Positions 63,763-64,000 of a stretch of 64,000 nt of DNA are shown piece by piece (position 1 is the stretch's first letter; every line of letters starts with the position of its first letter). Below the pieces are notes generated by a model, which worked only from the letters and a program-made list of their open reading frames with translations, did no database searches and had not been told where the DNA came from. The stretch lies in the NCBI GenBank assembly GCA_018376905.1, contig JAHAAK010000007.1, positions 20,787 to 84,786 on the forward strand, in the 5' to 3' direction. Source of the stretch: Collinsella sp. (GTDB lineage Bacteria > Actinomycetota > Coriobacteriia > Coriobacteriales > Coriobacteriaceae). The translations under genes and the position numbers were made by a program.

Positions 63763-64000
63763 CCATGAGACTGCCTTATATAAAGAGATGCTCGGCGAGC
63801 GGTAGGTAACGGCTGGCAAACGTTAGTCGGATTCAAAGATGTGTAGGAAATGTGTACGCCCAGATTCCCGCCCACGGGGCCCCTCCGGTCTGGCAATATA
63901 ACTCCTTGCCGCGCGGCCCGGTGGAACCGGATGAGCCGCAAAGCGTGCACCTTGAGAACCGGATACTGCGAGGATGGACACATTCAGTGTCGCATCCGGG
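63763..64000 (+). other. gene-free stretch, probable leader of an rRNA operon
   Basis: No ORF of note. The stretch CAAAGCGTGCACCTTGAGAACC (near 63940) resembles the boxA-like/leader sequence found before 16S rRNA genes (compare CACCTTGAAAACTG), and a hairpin GGATGGACAC/GTGTCGCATCC lies at 63972-63997, possibly an RNA processing stem. A 16S gene would begin past the window edge. I recognise this by pattern only. Confidence 0.4.

Overview
The window is high-GC actinobacterial DNA that reads as Coriobacteriia, most likely a Collinsella-type gut anaerobe. This is an inference from gene content and style: frequent GTG/TTG starts, a nine-gene F-type ATP synthase operon, an isopeptide-type pilin giant, several AAA_14/DUF4143 ATPases, and many short intergenic palindromes. 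No rRNA or tRNA gene lies fully inside the window; the last ~230 bases look like an rrn operon leader.

Layout. 1-5076: a truncated rRNA methyltransferase, a HAD phosphatase, a transaldolase-family aldolase, and Tex on the other strand. 5295-9719: a catabolic unit (dehydrogenase, MFS carrier, SDR) with a divergent LysR regulator. 9763-15696: a GGDEF protein, then a MarR-controlled heterodimeric ABC exporter with a clear promoter and operator. 15962-25264: vitamin B6 kinase, two DUF4143 ATPases around a tyrosine phosphatase, an MFS exporter, an unusual LpdD-like/IDI-like fusion, a membrane protein and a mutarotase-like enzyme. 25374-26985: an IS110-family element flanked by an 18-bp inverted repeat. 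27017-31493: a polar amino-acid ABC transporter and an M20 peptidase. 31681-40070: a very large surface pilin/adhesin gene with a G7 tract at its 5' end and one internal frameshift. 40145-41599: a third DUF4143 ATPase. 41831-49327: prfA, prmC, toxin-antitoxin genes, a Sua5-like protein, glpK and upp. 49520-56567: the ATP synthase operon. 56581-63762: murA, an LCP cell-wall ligase, pepT, a DtxR-type regulator, a homocysteine methyltransferase and a phosphohexomutase.

The most striking signals: (1) each of the three DUF4143 ATPase genes is preceded immediately by its own set of 3-4 direct repeats with an exact 32- or 33-bp period, while the repeated core differs from gene to gene; (2) the pilin gene has a seven-G tract in a short upstream ORF with a strong ribosome binding site, and loss of one G would fuse that ORF in frame to the pilin, so it may be phase variable; (3) a Nudix/IDI-like domain is fused to an LpdD-like domain and has Ala where IDI has its catalytic Cys; (4) several families of dispersed intergenic palindromes show compensatory base changes between copies.

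All calls come from reading the sequence and its translations. Nothing was searched against a database.
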